From a virus: a DNA stretch of 24,665 nt. The stretch covers positions 1-24,665 of the IMG/VR virus record IMGVR_UViG_3300047202_000087; one strand, 5' to 3'. Both the position numbers and the translations under genes were made by a program. The notes beneath the pieces were generated by a model. It worked only from the letters and a program-made list of their open reading frames with translations. It made no database searches and was not told where the DNA came from. Below, one piece after another: positions 1 through 8,732 of this stretch (position 1 is the first letter of the stretch; the number at the start of each line of letters is the position of its first letter).

Positions 1-2451
1 CCCATAAATTGAATAAGTCATATAATCTACTGTTCCCGTGATAGTTCCAATTTCTATACTCTGAACTCCGCCAGATGAATAAACGGGATTGGTTGTTATG
101 TCTGTATCACTTGCCCCAGCCGTAGTGCAAGTAATTGTTTCCGAATCTGTAGTGCCTGCCAGATTTGAAAAGTTAATCACTACCGAAGTCCCGCCATCAA
201 CCATACAATGTATTTCTCTCACCACAAATCCATCTCTCTGCATTGTGGTCGGTATTCTGCCTCCGGAAACAAAATCGGGTGAAGTTGAAGCAATTCCTCC
301 GCCAGAAAGTTTAATCATTGTTGGAATTACTGCGGGTGAATTTGCGGTTGTGGTTGCGATTAAAAATTGCATATCAGTTGTATCAAAACCTATTTGTCCT
401 ATTGCATTAAAAGTTGGATTACCATTCACTATCTCAAAAGAAGTCGCTCCTCCTGCATCTATTGTTCCCAAAAGTGTCGCTAAATTAGCCCATCCAGAAT
501 TAGTAATGTTAGTTGTTGAGGCGTTGGTAACAGTTAAAATAGAAGTGGCAGTGGTGAAGTAAAGAGCCGAAGAAGTGGCAAAAGCATTAGTGCCTGCTCC
601 AAAAGGAATGTAGGCAGTTTTTAATCCGCCTGCACCCAATCCAGTTCCTCCGTAAGCAGGAAGAATTGATGTGCCGTTCCAGACTCCTGTAGTAATCGTT
701 CCAATAGAAACCAGAGAGGAAAGAGTTGTAACGGCAGGCACAACATAGTCAGTTCCCGAAACCGCAGTGGCTACCGCACCTGTTCCGGCTCCTTTTAAGA
801 TGCCAGATAAAGTTGTTGAGCCCGTGCCTCCCCAAGCCGTTAATAATGTGCTGGAAGCTATATCCCATTTGTTATTAAAAGTGTTCCAATTGGCAGCAGT
901 CAGACAACCAAAAGTTGTTCCATTGGCAGTATCGCAGTCCAAATCATCATCAGTCAGAGTAATACCATCTCCTGCGGTCAGGGTCGTGTAGTCTGAAATA
1001 TCAATATCTGTTCCGTGCCAAACACCTGTGGTTATTGTGCCAAGAGTAATGAGGGAAGAAGCTCCGGCCCAAGTGGTAGAGGCGACATCTTCTGCTGTGA
1101 GAATGGCATTAAGTTCGGCGATTGTATTTATGTCGGCATTCACAACAAAATCAGCCCCTTCTATGCCATCAAGAGTTCCTGTCCAGTCACCAGTGGCATC
1201 TAAAACTATATCTTCTCCAGAACAATTTATTCCTGTTCCTTCCGCATCGGAACAATCAAAAATTAGGATATTTGAAACAACCGCCAAACCCTCGCCTTGA
1301 AAATCGTTAATTTCGTCTCCCGAGATATAAATTTTATCAGTGGTCAATTCGGTGGTGGTGGCATTGGTCAAATTAAGCAATTCAATAATACTGTATGGAG
1401 AAGTTGTGGCGGTAGTTAAAAAGATTCCCGATTCGTTGGGAAAAGTGAAAGTTTTGTCGGAGGCGGTGAGTAAAGAAGTATCAAAGATGGCATTTCCACC
1501 ACCAACTCCATTCAAAGTAACGGAATAAGGTATATTCCACATCAAAATACTATCACCACCAGTATCAGCCAAATACCTATTATTAAAATCTATTGAAATA
1601 CCGTCGGAAGTATCAAGTATATTAGATACACTTAAATCTATTCCACCCGTTGATGCTCCCGTTGCATATAATTTAGTTGCTTTCAAATTATATGCCCCCA
1701 AATCCACATCTCCAGTCGCTCCTGTGTAAAGAACATAGTTTGGCAAGGTGGCGTATAAATTCCCATCTATGTAAGAATTGGTTGAAGAAGCGTATAAATT
1801 TCCTTGTATCCACAAAGGAGAAGAAGTGGCGGCGGAAAGTTCTCCATAAGTAGTGTCAAAAGTAAAATCAGAACCTCCGCCACCTGTGTTGTAATCCGTC
1901 CCGCAAGCAAAAACCCCGTTCGTCCAAGTAAGTTTTCCAGTAGTTGAGTTGCAAGTCTGCAATCCTCCGCCATACCAGAGAGTTGAAGAGGCGTAATTAG
2001 CCGATAAGAGGGTGGTGGAAGCGTAAGTGACATATAGGTTTGTCCCCCAGCTAGTAGTATAAGTAAATAGGCTTGATGAAGCATTTGCGAATTGTTGCAA
2101 GGCTGTCCAGGTATTAGCTGTAGTTGTTCCAAAAGCAATGCCAAAAGCCGAACCAGTAAGAGTTATGGGATAGGTGACGGTGTAGGCGGTGCCGGTGGGC
2201 CAAGTTGTTCGGCAAGTGTCGCCAGTGAGACAAAGAATATCGGTGTTTATTCTCAACCAAGCCTTTGTAGAAGTTCCAAGTTCGTATAAAGAATCGGTTT
2301 CTGGTAAAATGTTTCTTTCATATCTTATACTTTGAGTTGGTGCGCCGAAAATCTGAACAGGAGAATTATTCCAGTTATCAAAAAATCCAGCATAAGTTGT
2401 AGTTGCGATGAATAGAAGTGGTAAGATGTAAATTAGTTTTTTATAATTCAT
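1..2451 (-). CDS. Secreted fibre-like protein, partial (runs off the left edge)
   Basis: Open for 817 codons from an ATG at 2451 to the window edge without a stop, so the C-terminus is missing. Residues 1-21 look like a Sec signal peptide: two lysines, a hydrophobic core (LIYILPLLFIATT) and a TYA cleavage site before GFFDNW. Next comes a fibre-type motif (ILPETDSLYELGTSTKAW), then long Ser/Thr/Ala/Gly-rich sequence. Two copies of a stalk motif (GTITTGVWHGT near 1010-1062 and GTITTGVWNGT near 650-720) are followed by GGTG elements; the same motif recurs in the genes at 10211-11551 and 11553-12638. Fibre or adhesin function is inferred from composition and repeats. A Sec signal on a phage fibre is unusual: the protein may be displayed on the host cell rather than packed in the virion. 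No Shine-Dalgarno is visible before the start. Confidence 0.8.
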   Translation of the reverse strand, partial: MNYKKLIYILPLLFIATTTYAGFFDNWNNSPVQIFGAPTQSIRYERNILPETDSLYELGTSTKAWLRINTDILCLTGDTCRTTWPTGTAYTVTYPITLTGSAFGIAFGTTTANTWTALQQFANASSSLFTYTTSWGTNLYVTYASTTLLSANYASSTLWYGGGLQTCNSTTGKLTWTNGVFACGTDYNTGGGGSDFTFDTTYGELSAATSSPLWIQGNLYASSTNSYIDGNLYATLPNYVLYTGATGDVDLGAYNLKATKLYATGASTGGIDLSVSNILDTSDGISIDFNNRYLADTGGDSILMWNIPYSVTLNGVGGGNAIFDTSLLTASDKTFTFPNESGIFLTTATTSPYSIIELLNLTNATTTELTTDKIYISGDEINDFQGEGLAVVSNILIFDCSDAEGTGINCSGEDIVLDATGDWTGTLDGIEGADFVVNADINTIAELNAILTAEDVASTTWAGASSLITLGTITTGVWHGTDIDISDYTTLTAGDGITLTDDDLDCDTANGTTFGCLTAANWNTFNNKWDIASSTLLTAWGGTGSTTLSGILKGAGTGAVATAVSGTDYVVPAVTTLSSLVSIGTITTGVWNGTSILPAYGGTGLGAGGLKTAYIPFGAGTNAFATSSALYFTTATSILTVTNASTTNITNSGWANLATLLGTIDAGGATSFEIVNGNPTFNAIGQIGFDTTDMQFLIATTTANSPAVIPTMIKLSGGGIASTSPDFVSGGRIPTTMQRDGFVVREIHCMVDGGTSVVINFSNLAGTTDSETITCTTAGASDTDITTNPVYSSGGVQSIEIGTITGTVDYMTYSIYG

Positions 2452-2463
2452 AATTATATTTTA

Positions 2464-2898
2464 TCACTTTATGTATTGAAAAATGAGTGTTGCTCCCAAT
2501 GATGGAGCACCAACTTCCGAAGTTAATGTTAATGTCAAATTGGCAGTAGTGTAATCTGTTGTCGGTCGGTAAATAATTGGAAAATCCGTTCCAGTAAGAA
2601 TGACTGCTTTGCGATGACGGGGAACAGTGAATGTTTTGTTTGAACCATCGCATTGGGCGGAAAGGTCAGCGTATCTTGTAGTATTTACCAAGCCGCCAAA
2701 AGAAAATCCTCCACCCGTTGCTCTTATTTTTCTTAATTCTTCAAGTTTTTCCTGAAGTTCATCAATAGCGTCAATTCTTAATCTTTCTTTTCCTTTAAGA
2801 ATTTCTAATTGGTCTCTTGTTTTTTCTGGTGTTATTGGAATAACTGGCGGAATTTTTGCCAAGACATCTTTGATTAAATTTATTTTTTTCCAACTCAT
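2464..2898 (-). CDS. Small virion-type protein, coiled-coil plus beta domain
   Basis: A 144-residue protein. Residues about 20-65 are charged and predicted helical (EKLEELRKIR), followed by a Gly-rich hinge (GGGFSFGG). The C-terminal half has the pattern DGSNKTFTVP ... GTDFPIIYRP ... LTLTLTSEVGAPSLGATL, which resembles a small beta domain I associate with structural or fibre-associated proteins of metagenomic phages; that match is from memory. It starts inside the stop of the HNH gene (ATGA overlap) and ends with TGA-TAA just before the long fibre at 2451, so the three are probably co-transcribed. The exact role is unknown; a tail or fibre accessory protein is most likely. Confidence 0.75.
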   Translation of the reverse strand: MSWKKINLIKDVLAKIPPVIPITPEKTRDQLEILKGKERLRIDAIDELQEKLEELRKIRATGGGFSFGGLVNTTRYADLSAQCDGSNKTFTVPRHRKAVILTGTDFPIIYRPTTDYTTANLTLTLTSEVGAPSLGATLIFQYIK

Positions 2899-3590
2899 AT
2901 ATTTATAAATTCCTCTAATTGCTCTTTTGTGTTATTATATTTCCCATAGATTTTGTGAAATTCCCAATGGCATTCATCACAAAAAGTAATTCCATTATCT
3001 ATTGCAAAACGAAGTTCAGGGAATTGTGCGAAATTTAAAATATGATGTGGATGTAAGTAAATTTTATAACCACAACCAGATTCTATTCCACATTTTTTAC
3101 AAGCAAAATTATCTCTTGTAAAAACTGATTCTCGCCAAAGACGGAATTCAAATCCATGTCTTATTCTTTTATTTTCTAGTGATATACCACCTTTCCAAAG
3201 ATAAGATTTATTTCCTTTTTGTTTTTCACTCATCTTTTTAATTACTTCTATACGAGTTTCTTTTTTATTTTTATTCCAAGGAGTAAAACCCCTTTTAAAA
3301 AGAACTCCATTTTTGGGAATAAACTTTGGCATTTTCCCTTTATGTGTTTCACTCAATTTCTTTTTGGTTTCTTCTGATAACTTTTTTCCCATACTTCCCT
3401 TACTTATATTTTTTTTCCATTCTTCTGAAAATGGGGGTCGTTTTCTTCCTCGTAATGGCGCAATTCTTTTTTCAATTAATTCAAAAGATTGTTTTTCCCC
3501 TTTGTTCCAGGCGGGTTTCCCCCTCCTTGCACTATTCTTACTTATCTTTTGTCGTATTTCTTCGGAATGTTTATGTCCTTTTTTAAACAT
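2895..3590 (-). CDS. HNH homing endonuclease with NUMOD3 repeats
   Basis: Counting from the ATG at 3590 (231 residues), the N-terminal half carries NUMOD3-type DNA-binding repeats (KGHKHSEEIRQKIS, KLSEETKKKLSETHKG) and GxxPWNK elements. The C-terminal part is an HNH nuclease: CKKCG at 164-168, HPHH at 180-183, N199 in DNGITFC, then CDEC and H208/H212, which together form a zinc-stabilised beta-beta-alpha-metal site. Such free-standing enzymes cut DNA in related genomes lacking the gene and spread by repair. The frame is open upstream to an ATG at 3629, but that would overlap the previous gene by 35 bases; the ATG at 3590 lies 4 bases after that gene's stop and opens directly with MFKKGHKHSEE. 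It sits as an insert-like unit between two virion-type genes. Nuclease identity is firm; current mobility is inferred. Confidence 0.92.
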   Translation of the reverse strand: MFKKGHKHSEEIRQKISKNSARRGKPAWNKGEKQSFELIEKRIAPLRGRKRPPFSEEWKKNISKGSMGKKLSEETKKKLSETHKGKMPKFIPKNGVLFKRGFTPWNKNKKETRIEVIKKMSEKQKGNKSYLWKGGISLENKRIRHGFEFRLWRESVFTRDNFACKKCGIESGCGYKIYLHPHHILNFAQFPELRFAIDNGITFCDECHWEFHKIYGKYNNTKEQLEEFINI

Positions 3591-3594
3591 ATTT

Positions 3595-4080
3595 TTATTC
3601 GTAAATATAAATTTCTCCAGTATCTTCAACCACCATCATATCCCCAATTATAACATTTTTGGGTGCATTATTAAAGGTATTTACACTATAAATTTTATTG
3701 CCGTCTTTGACTTCCGCCATTTTTTTATCAACTTCCGCCATCTTGGCATTACTCTTATCAACAATCTCGGCAAATCTTTCGGCGATTCTGTTCTTTGTGA
3801 AAATAGTTCCCACCTGTTGAATAGCCCACTTTTTTATATTTGAAAGAGACGAAGTGTTTTCTTCTTCTATTTTTTTAATTACCTCCTTGTGAAGATTCTG
3901 AAGTTCAGCAAGAGTGTTAGTGGCTTGCTGGGTTTTGGCGTCGATTTTTCCTATAAGTTTTTTCTCAATTTCAAGTATTTGTTTTATTGCCGCCTGAAAA
4001 GCGTCAAGAAAGTCCTTTTTGCTTAAAGATTCATTCATTAACTCTAAAAACTGCTTTAATTTTTTATCCACTTCTTGCAT
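3595..4080 (-). CDS. Coiled-coil protein, probable virion accessory
   Basis: 161 residues. Residues 1-130 are largely charged heptad-like helix (QEVDKKLKQFLELMNE, LEIEKKLIGKIDAK, NLHKEVIKKIEEE, KMAEVDKKMAEVKDG). The last 30 residues become beta-like (KNVIIGDMMVVEDTGEIYIYE). No catalytic motif is seen. It lies between the large ejection-type protein and the HNH gene, and its sequence pattern (helical stalk ending in a short beta tip) fits a tail or fibre-attachment component, but that is inference. A 121-base gap (4081-4201) separates it from the upstream gene, and no Shine-Dalgarno precedes the start. Confidence 0.7.
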   Translation of the reverse strand: MQEVDKKLKQFLELMNESLSKKDFLDAFQAAIKQILEIEKKLIGKIDAKTQQATNTLAELQNLHKEVIKKIEEENTSSLSNIKKWAIQQVGTIFTKNRIAERFAEIVDKSNAKMAEVDKKMAEVKDGNKIYSVNTFNNAPKNVIIGDMMVVEDTGEIYIYE

Positions 4081-4201
4081 TGATTTAATTATTGATTATT
4101 GGTAGGGTTAAGGGGTATGATAACTTGGGACTTAATAATAATGATTGTTCTGCTTGGATTCTATTTTTTTGACCATACCACTTATAATGATGTTCACTAA
4201 T

Positions 4202-7126
4202 TCACCGCAACTCCAAATATTTATTAAAAACTTCTCTGGTCATTAAACCCGAACTTTTCAGTTCTGATAATTTTACTTTTAATTCTTCGCCTTGTAATCC
4301 TTCAGTCAAACCGATAACCATTCCTACTCTCGCATTAGTTTTTGATTTATCCACGAAGTTATCAATATATTTTGCTTTTTCGTCATCGGGGAGTTTTTGA
4401 TATTCTGGACTCTTTATAAGATTTGAAAGTTTTGAATTTATAATCTCACCAGCCTTTTTCCAAAGTTGAGTGTTTTGTTCAGAGGTCAGCGAGACATATC
4501 CCCTTTTATCTCCCAACAGGGTGGGTGAAACCTGAAACCCCGCGTCCCACAGTCTGCGAAACTCCTGAACAAGAGGAGTAGACTGTGCTGGGGATGGCCT
4601 TGTGGGATCTGCCATTATTTCTAATGGATTACCAACGGTTTCTTTTTCTTCTCCCAGAACAGTTACTTGTGGTTCAAGTGTTTCCCTTACGCCAGGAATT
4701 CTTGCCTGAAACTTTTCAAATATCTCATTTGCTCTTCTTTCTGTCGTGTCAGTTGCCCTTCCTATATCGGCAATAATTGTTGGAATAGATGAAGCTAAAG
4801 TGCTTCCAGCCACACTTTGAGCAGAACGAGCAGGGTCGGATATAGTATCTATAAAATTGCTCACTCCAGTTAAAAATGTTTGTTGCGAGAATGACTGTGA
4901 AGCACCGGCAAGGGTTTTAGTTATCGCTTCGGTAGGACTTCCAGATTCAGAAAAGTTCTTTTGGATATATCCTCCTATAAGTAAGACATTTCCTACCGGT
5001 CCCGCAATCTGAACTTGCCGCCATTTTTTAGAAATCGGGTCATAAATTGCATTGGGAATCTTGCCCTCTAATTCCCAAAGTTTTTGTTCTTTTTCTCCAG
5101 TTGGCCGGGCCAAAGTCATCATCCCTTCGTTAAAAAGATAAGCACCCAAACCAAGTGCCGCAGTTCCGGTCAAAGCCCTGCCTATTCCTTGAGAAAAAAG
5201 TCGTTGGTCAAATCTACCCTTACCGATATTTTCGGCAATGGTTTTTACTATTCCCACCGGAGAGTAATTTATTATCTGCATCGCCACTGAAGATGGAGTT
5301 CTTCCAAATGGAACAACTACCTCTCCAAGTCCTCCACCTAATTTTTGGATTGACCTTGCTGCCGCCCCCAATGCTGTTTTATTCTGAAATACTGCCGTCT
5401 CTGCATCCATAGAAGCATATTTAATTATTTCTTCAGTTGGATTTTGAATAAGTTCATCTATAAACTTTTGGGCTTCTACGCCTTTCAATCCTTTATTTAT
5501 TGCCGCAACTTTTGCCTGTTCATACATAGAACGAAGTTTTGCGGCATAATAAAAAGGCTGGTCTTCAGTTCCCATTATGTGAAAAATAGTATCGGTATAT
5601 GTTTGAAGGCCTTGAGCCAATTTTCCTTTGCCAAAATTTATTCTTTTGTAATCCAATTTTGTCCCTATATTTCTTTCATCAAATCCAGTAGTAAGATATT
5701 GCCAACCCTTTTCCACTCCTCCTTTTGCTCCGCCAAATAATCCTCTTAAACTAAATGCCTTTGTTCTTTTGCCTGTAAATATAGAAAAGACTTTATCAAC
5801 TATTGTGGCAGGGATGTCTTTGGCGATTTCAGTTCCTGCGTGAGAAACATTGGCAAGAATATTTAATCCACTTGTTTTTATTCCCGTAAGAAGTCCTGCT
5901 TTCCAAACAGCAATAATTTTTTTGAACAAAGGAGTAGGAACTAAATCAGAAATGTGGTTCTGAAGTTTTTGGAATCGCATTGCTTTTTCTGTTCCCTCGG
6001 CCATCTCATTGATTGTTTTCATTTCATTTTCAATGTATTTTACTTGTTCTCCAGTAATTTCGGGTATTTTCTTTTGAAGTCCCAAAATTCCACCTTTTGT
6101 TTTTACAATTTCTTCATTGAATTTTTGTATCTCTCTGGCGGCAAACCTAACTTGTCCTTCAGGGGTTAATCTTCCAAGAATAGAAGCCGCTTGAACAGAC
6201 CGTCCTTGTTCTGTAAGATTCCGCGCCATTGTGTTTCCGAGTTCCGCTGCTTTGTCATATAGAGCATTTTTCACCGTTTCGTCTGTGGCTTTTGCCGCTT
6301 CGTCAGAATAATGTTTTAGAAGTTCCGCACCGGTTGCCACCGCATCATCGTTAATTCCCGTCAATGCCATTTTCTCGGCGGTTTTTATATCATCTTTGAT
6401 TAAGTTCTTGGCTCTTATCGCTAATCTGTCCGTGCTTCTTGGAACATATTGTCCGGCAACTTTTAGTTCAGGCAATTCTTCTTTAATGCTTGAAATAAAT
6501 CCTCGTTCTGTCCACTTAAATCCTTTGGGTGCAACTTTTGCCGATTGTTTCAAAATCGTTTCTACTTCTTTGGGATTGGTTATTTTCACTAAAGATTTAG
6601 CTAAATCATCAATAATTTCTACAGGAATATTCTTAACATTCTTTACAATCAAATTTTTGATTGCGACTTCTGAAGTTTCTTTGGCTATTTTTTCAACAAG
6701 TTGTTTTTTGCCAAACCCGCCAGGATAAATATCTATTGCAGTCAAAGCAAGTCCTATTGGCAATCCGTATTTTTGGGCTGTTTCTTTTTCTGCTCCAAAA
6801 GCACCAAGAGTTTCTTCTCCATATTCTTTAAATCCTGTGATTGGTTTTTCCCCGAAGATAATTTTTTCCCAAGTAGTTTTTGGAGTTATTGTTACTTCCG
6901 GCTTTCCCGTAATTACTTTTCCAATTTCCATTCCTACCCTTGCTCCGCCACGAGTAAATGCCTGCGCCACATCCTTAAAAAAGTTCCCTGCTCCTATTAT
7001 TGTTTGTTTGGGAGAAACTTCCACTTGTCGTTCTTTTGTCTGTTTTGAATAATCAAAACTTCCCAAAGTCGGCATTTGGCTAACCACTCCTTTTGTTTTT
7101 TCTAATATGTCCTGGAAAAAGTTCAT
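4202..7126 (-). CDS. Large ejection-type internal virion protein (LPD38-like region)
   Basis: 974 residues, the largest complete gene in the window. The N-terminal 250 residues are mixed hydrophobic and charged, with a Gly-rich segment at about 45-60. Residues about 520-615 contain DQPFYYAAKL, AETAVFQN and VVPFGRTPSSVAMQIINYSP, a pattern I recognise from large polyvalent-protein-associated regions (LPD38 type) in big internal proteins of short-tailed phages. A hydrophobic stretch follows at about 651-666. The C-terminus is helical and acidic. No lysozyme motif or polymerase motif is visible. It overlaps the preceding coiled-coil gene by ATGA. In podoviruses such proteins leave the head with the DNA and help it cross the envelope; this role is inferred from size, position and the motif. 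A tape measure is the alternative but is less likely without tail-tube genes. Confidence 0.75.
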   Translation of the reverse strand: MNFFQDILEKTKGVVSQMPTLGSFDYSKQTKERQVEVSPKQTIIGAGNFFKDVAQAFTRGGARVGMEIGKVITGKPEVTITPKTTWEKIIFGEKPITGFKEYGEETLGAFGAEKETAQKYGLPIGLALTAIDIYPGGFGKKQLVEKIAKETSEVAIKNLIVKNVKNIPVEIIDDLAKSLVKITNPKEVETILKQSAKVAPKGFKWTERGFISSIKEELPELKVAGQYVPRSTDRLAIRAKNLIKDDIKTAEKMALTGINDDAVATGAELLKHYSDEAAKATDETVKNALYDKAAELGNTMARNLTEQGRSVQAASILGRLTPEGQVRFAAREIQKFNEEIVKTKGGILGLQKKIPEITGEQVKYIENEMKTINEMAEGTEKAMRFQKLQNHISDLVPTPLFKKIIAVWKAGLLTGIKTSGLNILANVSHAGTEIAKDIPATIVDKVFSIFTGKRTKAFSLRGLFGGAKGGVEKGWQYLTTGFDERNIGTKLDYKRINFGKGKLAQGLQTYTDTIFHIMGTEDQPFYYAAKLRSMYEQAKVAAINKGLKGVEAQKFIDELIQNPTEEIIKYASMDAETAVFQNKTALGAAARSIQKLGGGLGEVVVPFGRTPSSVAMQIINYSPVGIVKTIAENIGKGRFDQRLFSQGIGRALTGTAALGLGAYLFNEGMMTLARPTGEKEQKLWELEGKIPNAIYDPISKKWRQVQIAGPVGNVLLIGGYIQKNFSESGSPTEAITKTLAGASQSFSQQTFLTGVSNFIDTISDPARSAQSVAGSTLASSIPTIIADIGRATDTTERRANEIFEKFQARIPGVRETLEPQVTVLGEEKETVGNPLEIMADPTRPSPAQSTPLVQEFRRLWDAGFQVSPTLLGDKRGYVSLTSEQNTQLWKKAGEIINSKLSNLIKSPEYQKLPDDEKAKYIDNFVDKSKTNARVGMVIGLTEGLQGEELKVKLSELKSSGLMTREVFNKYLELR

Positions 7127-8406
7127 AAAATATCATAATCTAATTCTGGTATTGTTGTTCCGCCCCCGCCTGTTTTTTTTGTTTTATACATTTCAACCGC
7201 CTGCTTCCATAGTGTTTGAAGTTTATCTGGTAAAATATTCATTTTTAATTCGTTTTCCATTCCTTGTCTGAACCAAAGGGGTGAAATTGTTTGAGAATAA
7301 ACATCTCTTGCTTGGCTTTTGGTTAAACCGGGAATATTGGGAACATAAACTTCTTCTGGTTTTACTGGTGTAGTTGGAACAATCCCCATACCTGCCGCCT
7401 GTGATTGTGTTGTTCCATAAGGAACACCAAGTGTTTTCGCTTCTGAAACGGAAAGCACCTTTTCTTCTGCAGGTTTATTCTGCGAATACAATCTTGTTGC
7501 CTCTGCCACATCATCAAGAGTTATCTCTTTCTTATCAAGCAATCTTCTTATAGTTCCTATGGCCACAGGGTCGGCTTTTGGAACAGTGGCAAGCTCAACA
7601 TACATCTTTTGGATTGATTCGAAGAATCCCTGCTGTTCATTGACTTTCTTTTCTTCTGCTTCTTGCTTCTTTAATTGGGCTTGGGCCAGAGCTTTTTCCT
7701 GTGCCGTAGCCAAAGGAGAACCTAATAAAAGTTCAAGATTCTGCTTCTTAATACTTATTTCTTCTTTTAATGGGTCGTATTTGGCAGAAACCGCTTTGTC
7801 TATGGCATCTTGAGCTATCTGCAAGTTTCCGGTTGCAGTATTATAGGCGGCATAAGCAGTAAGAGCTTGGCTTGCCACATTTCTTTGTTTAATAGCGACT
7901 TTTCTTTGTTCAGAAGCAGTTAAAGGAGCAAGTCCACCTTTAGTAATACCCCTACCTTCCGCGCCTACCTGCATTACATCTTCCACTCCCGCATATTCAT
8001 TGGCTAGTTTTTGGGCTTCTATCTGAAGATTTTTTACAATTGTCGCCTGTTCGGTTATTATTTTAGTTAATCCTTCAATATCTTTTTCTTTTTCCGCCCT
8101 ATATGCCGTTTCTCCACCTAATTGACTTATAAGAGACTGGAGTTCTGTCGTGGATGTCTGGGCTTGCTGTTGGGATGGGGTCAGGGTCAAATTACTCACA
8201 TCAATCGGCTTGTCGGTATAAGAAAGATAGTCTTGTGGCGTGGCCGGAGCAAGAGTTTCACCTGTGATATTCAACTGTCCTGTTGTAGGATTAGTGTAAA
8301 AAGAAGTGCCTTCGGGAACTAAAGTTTTTCCCTTAATAAGTTCGGGATTGAGTTCCGGGGAACCAACCTCTATTATATTTCCGTATTGGTCTTTATAATG
8401 TGCCAT
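7123..8406 (-). CDS. Coiled-coil internal virion or ejection protein
   Basis: 427 residues. The N-terminus (MAHYKDQYGNIIEVGSPELN) is followed by a Gln/Thr-rich linker near 80-95 and a long helical, heptad-rich region from about 100 to 265 (KDIEGLTKIITEQATIVKNL, QLKKQEAEEKKVNEQQ). The C-terminal part is Pro/Gly-richer and ends in a KKTGGGGTT linker and an acidic tail. There is no enzyme motif. Its stop overlaps the start of the 974-residue protein by ATGA, so the two are probably translated together. Alanine/glutamine-rich helical proteins directly before the large ejection protein are common in short-tailed phages, where they form the trans-envelope tunnel; that assignment is inferred here. 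Confidence 0.7.
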   Translation of the reverse strand: MAHYKDQYGNIIEVGSPELNPELIKGKTLVPEGTSFYTNPTTGQLNITGETLAPATPQDYLSYTDKPIDVSNLTLTPSQQQAQTSTTELQSLISQLGGETAYRAEKEKDIEGLTKIITEQATIVKNLQIEAQKLANEYAGVEDVMQVGAEGRGITKGGLAPLTASEQRKVAIKQRNVASQALTAYAAYNTATGNLQIAQDAIDKAVSAKYDPLKEEISIKKQNLELLLGSPLATAQEKALAQAQLKKQEAEEKKVNEQQGFFESIQKMYVELATVPKADPVAIGTIRRLLDKKEITLDDVAEATRLYSQNKPAEEKVLSVSEAKTLGVPYGTTQSQAAGMGIVPTTPVKPEEVYVPNIPGLTKSQARDVYSQTISPLWFRQGMENELKMNILPDKLQTLWKQAVEMYKTKKTGGGGTTIPELDYDIL

Positions 8407-8410
8407 AAAA

Positions 8411-8731
8411 TTACGCTGTTAAACCTAAATTAATAAAAGCTGTTCTTATTGCATCTACGGCAGTTTTCATTGATTGTGCGTCAGCTTGCAGATAAGTTGA
8501 ACCCGGTGCACTTGGAGTGGAAATCGCCGAAACCTGAACTATCGGAGTTTTCCCGAAGAAACCGAGTTTCTGTGTGGTTTCTGTAGCAATTTTAGTCCCC
8601 ACTCCTTTTCCCACTACAATATTCCTCCCATCCATAATTTGAATCAGCTTGGAAAAAATATATTTGTCGTTTCCAAAATGCGCCTGCAATTCTTCTTTCA
8701 CTATTTTTCTTATTTGTTCTTCATTTGGCAT
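8411..8731 (-). CDS. Small virion-type protein with TTQKLGFFG motif
   Basis: The central segment GTKIATETTQKLGFFGKTPIVQ is a conserved pattern in many small phage structural proteins of unknown function; it is followed by a helical C-terminus (MKTAVDAIRTAFINLGL). The ATG at 8731 gives 106 residues (MPNEEQIRKIVKEEL). It lies one base after the upstream TGA (8733-8735) with AAGGA about 11 bases ahead. An in-frame ATG at 8743 would have AAGG touching it, so it is less likely. It sits between head-type and internal proteins, which supports a virion role. Precise function is unknown. Confidence 0.75.
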   Translation of the reverse strand: MPNEEQIRKIVKEELQAHFGNDKYIFSKLIQIMDGRNIVVGKGVGTKIATETTQKLGFFGKTPIVQVSAISTPSAPGSTYLQADAQSMKTAVDAIRTAFINLGLTA

Positions 8732-8732
8732 A

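Noticed and set aside
89-1528. Several plus-strand open frames over the left 1.5 kb
   Set aside because: They mirror the Ser/Thr-rich fibre read from the minus strand; low-complexity codons give long antisense frames. No start context or sensible composition.
3313-3843. Plus-strand open frame opposite the HNH gene
   Set aside because: Phe/Leu-rich product typical of the reverse of Lys/Glu-rich coding sequence.
4081-4201. Short ORFs in the 121-base gap (GTG- or ATG-started, up to 21 codons)
   Set aside because: They have no ribosome-binding site, no coupling and no recognisable sequence; no hairpin or promoter stands out either.
4202-4204. TGA at the end of the 974-residue protein as possible readthrough or recoding
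   Set aside because: The downstream frame is open for only about 38 codons, which is not unusual in AT-rich DNA, and TGA clearly acts as a stop at many ATGA overlaps here.
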